NCBI GenBank assembly: GCA_947482825.1
Contig: CANKMT010000021.1
Location: 1-60,128, forward strand
Source of the DNA: Betaproteobacteria bacterium
Lineage (GTDB): Bacteria; Pseudomonadota; Gammaproteobacteria; Burkholderiales; SG8-39
Length of the DNA stretch: 60,128 bases
Direction of reading: 5' to 3'
Shown: piece after piece, positions 59,259-60,128 of the stretch
How the letters are laid out: each line of letters opens with the position of its first letter
Numbering within the stretch: position 1 is the stretch's first letter
Position numbers and translations under genes: made by a program
The notes under the pieces: generated by a model
What the model saw: only the letters and a program-made list of their open reading frames with translations
Told to the model about the DNA's origin: nothing
Database searches by the model: none

Positions 59259-60128
59259 TCACTTCAAGGGCTTGACACCGCCTCGACGGCCGAGACCAAA
59301 AGCAATCCGATATACGTCCGGCATTTGTATGCGCTGGTCAATCAAGCGCTGAACGATCCCCAGAAGCTCCAGATCACGCAAGATACCGGTAGCTCCAAGG
59401 TCCAGATTTTGTGGAGGTAGTTTGACTGCGGCTTTACCGGCCTTCAGCTTGTCTTCCAGGCCTGGCAACGTGTTTTGCAGTTTCCATATTTTCTCGAACT
59501 CCTTGGTTTCGCAAGGTACAGTCAAATTTCCGTAGAGCGGTGCCATCACCAACTGGACCCACGGGTAATCCTCCCCCGTGATCTCCTGCACACGAATCTG
59601 AGAGGCCCTTTGCACGCCTGTTTGGATCGCTCTGTAATCAATCGCCAGTTGAAAATCGTCCGGCGTCTCTTCCGCCGCCGTTCTAAGTGCAGCAAAGAAA
59701 CTGCGCGGACTGACTTGACTCAAACCGTCCTGCAGGTGGTTCACCAGCCAAGTGTAGGGTTTGCCCCGTTTTGTACTGCTGCCCATAGCTTTGCCGGCCA
59801 ATTCAACAAATGTCAGTTCTTGCAACGATTCATCCGAACGCAGCGATGGCGGCAATACCCAGCCTGTACCTTTCTTACTCAGCGTGACACCAGATATTTC
59901 TTTAACCAGGTTACGAAACGTTGATCCGGCTATTTCGGTGTTAGCCAGACACTGGAAGAACAGTGCGTACAAATCTGCCCTTCGCCAATCCAATGCGGCT
60001 TTATGCGCCAGCAGTTTTGAAAAATCAGGAAACCCAGTAATGACTTGGTCTTGGAGAATATCTGGCCGAAGAAACACCTTGAAACGAATCCGTCGTGTGG
60101 AACGCGCGTCCAGTGCCACCTGCAAAAG
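59259..60128 (-). CDS. C-terminal part of a large P-loop NTPase, cut by the window edge
   Basis: The last 289 or so codons of a gene that runs off the right end; the frame is open to the final base. Near the edge RRIRFKVFLRPDILQD, GFPDFSKLLAHKAALDWRRA and LYALFFQCLAN look like the sensor and lid part of an AAA/STAND-type ATPase. The middle (GKPYTWLVNHLQDGLSQVSP) and C-terminal winged-helix-like IQMPDVYRIAFGLGRRGGVK resemble large ParA/MinD-headed ATPases found near anti-phage genes; that link is from memory and moderate at best. It is not a methyltransferase or kinase. It lies 121 nt before pglY on the same strand. Confidence 0.45.
   Translation of the reverse strand, partial: LLQVALDARSTRRIRFKVFLRPDILQDQVITGFPDFSKLLAHKAALDWRRADLYALFFQCLANTEIAGSTFRNLVKEISGVTLSKKGTGWVLPPSLRSDESLQELTFVELAGKAMGSSTKRGKPYTWLVNHLQDGLSQVSPRSFFAALRTAAEETPDDFQLAIDYRAIQTGVQRASQIRVQEITGEDYPWVQLVMAPLYGNLTVPCETKEFEKIWKLQNTLPGLEDKLKAGKAAVKLPPQNLDLGATGILRDLELLGIVQRLIDQRIQMPDVYRIAFGLGRRGGVKPLK

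Noticed and set aside
46602..60128. Attachment sites, integrase or tRNA at the island border
   Set aside because: No tRNA, no integrase or transposase and no matching terminal repeats were seen; the right border is outside the window.

Overview
The window looks like a piece of a high-GC betaproteobacterial chromosome (Burkholderiales or a near relative). The grounds are family-level: a Bug-type solute receptor, the order ssb - MFS - divergent uvrA, an FmdB - DUF502 - aspS run, an aspartyl-tRNA synthetase with the HGG motif of the non-discriminating type, and strong G/C third-position bias up to about 46.6 kb. No tRNA, rRNA, CRISPR array, transposase or integrase was recognised. Many genes overlap by 4 nt (ATGA or GTGA), so operons are clear.

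Layout. 0.2-7.2 kb: DUF2946 protein, a degenerate EAL-domain protein, a thioesterase followed by a truncated MaoC relic, then an envelope cluster (START-like protein, lipoprotein, EEP-family hydrolase, ClsB-like phospholipase D protein). 6.8-10.8 kb: one operon FmdB - DUF502 - aspS - secreted barnase-like RNase - barstar - nudB. 11-15.2 kb: di-haem peroxidase, YtkA-like protein, amidohydrolase, ssb and an MFS exporter. 15.3-23.8 kb: uvrA, then a complete peptide-type ABC importer operon. 23.8-33 kb: SbmA/YddA-like ABC protein, carboxylesterase, aspA - acetoacetyl-CoA synthetase, and a glutamate/aspartate ABC importer (gltIJKL) in which gltI and gltK are broken while gltJ and gltL are intact. 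33-42.4 kb: Bug receptor, ECF sigma with an anti-sigma-like partner and a secreted protein, YkgJ-type Cys-cluster protein, a NIPSNAP - lipase - TPP-enzyme operon, CoA-binding protein, AraC regulator and an HTD2-like hydratase.

42.4-46.4 kb is a full Anbu operon: circularly permuted ATP-grasp, alpha-E protein, transglutaminase-like protein and the proteasome-like protease Anbu. The transglutaminase-like member has lost the usual catalytic cysteine.

46.8-60.1 kb is a defence island, all on the minus strand, of visibly lower GC. Reading right to left: the C-terminal part of a large P-loop NTPase (cut by the window edge), then a tightly overlapping pglY - pglZ - brxD - brxHI block matching the BREX type 2 core but with no pglX methyltransferase or pglW in view, then a RecF/OLD-like ATPase with a natural Glu-to-Ala change at the Walker B position. 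A recombination scar follows, in which the first codons of a TOPRIM-type DUF4276 gene are joined to the last 33 codons of a UvrD-type helicase. Last comes a predicted proteasome-fold Ntn hydrolase (Thr2/Asp20/Lys36) that I do not know as a described defence protein. Its 5' end is repeated in part just after brxHI. The best candidates for something new are this Ntn hydrolase with its helicase/TOPRIM/ATPase remnants, and the BREX-like core with an extra NTPase in place of the expected upstream genes.
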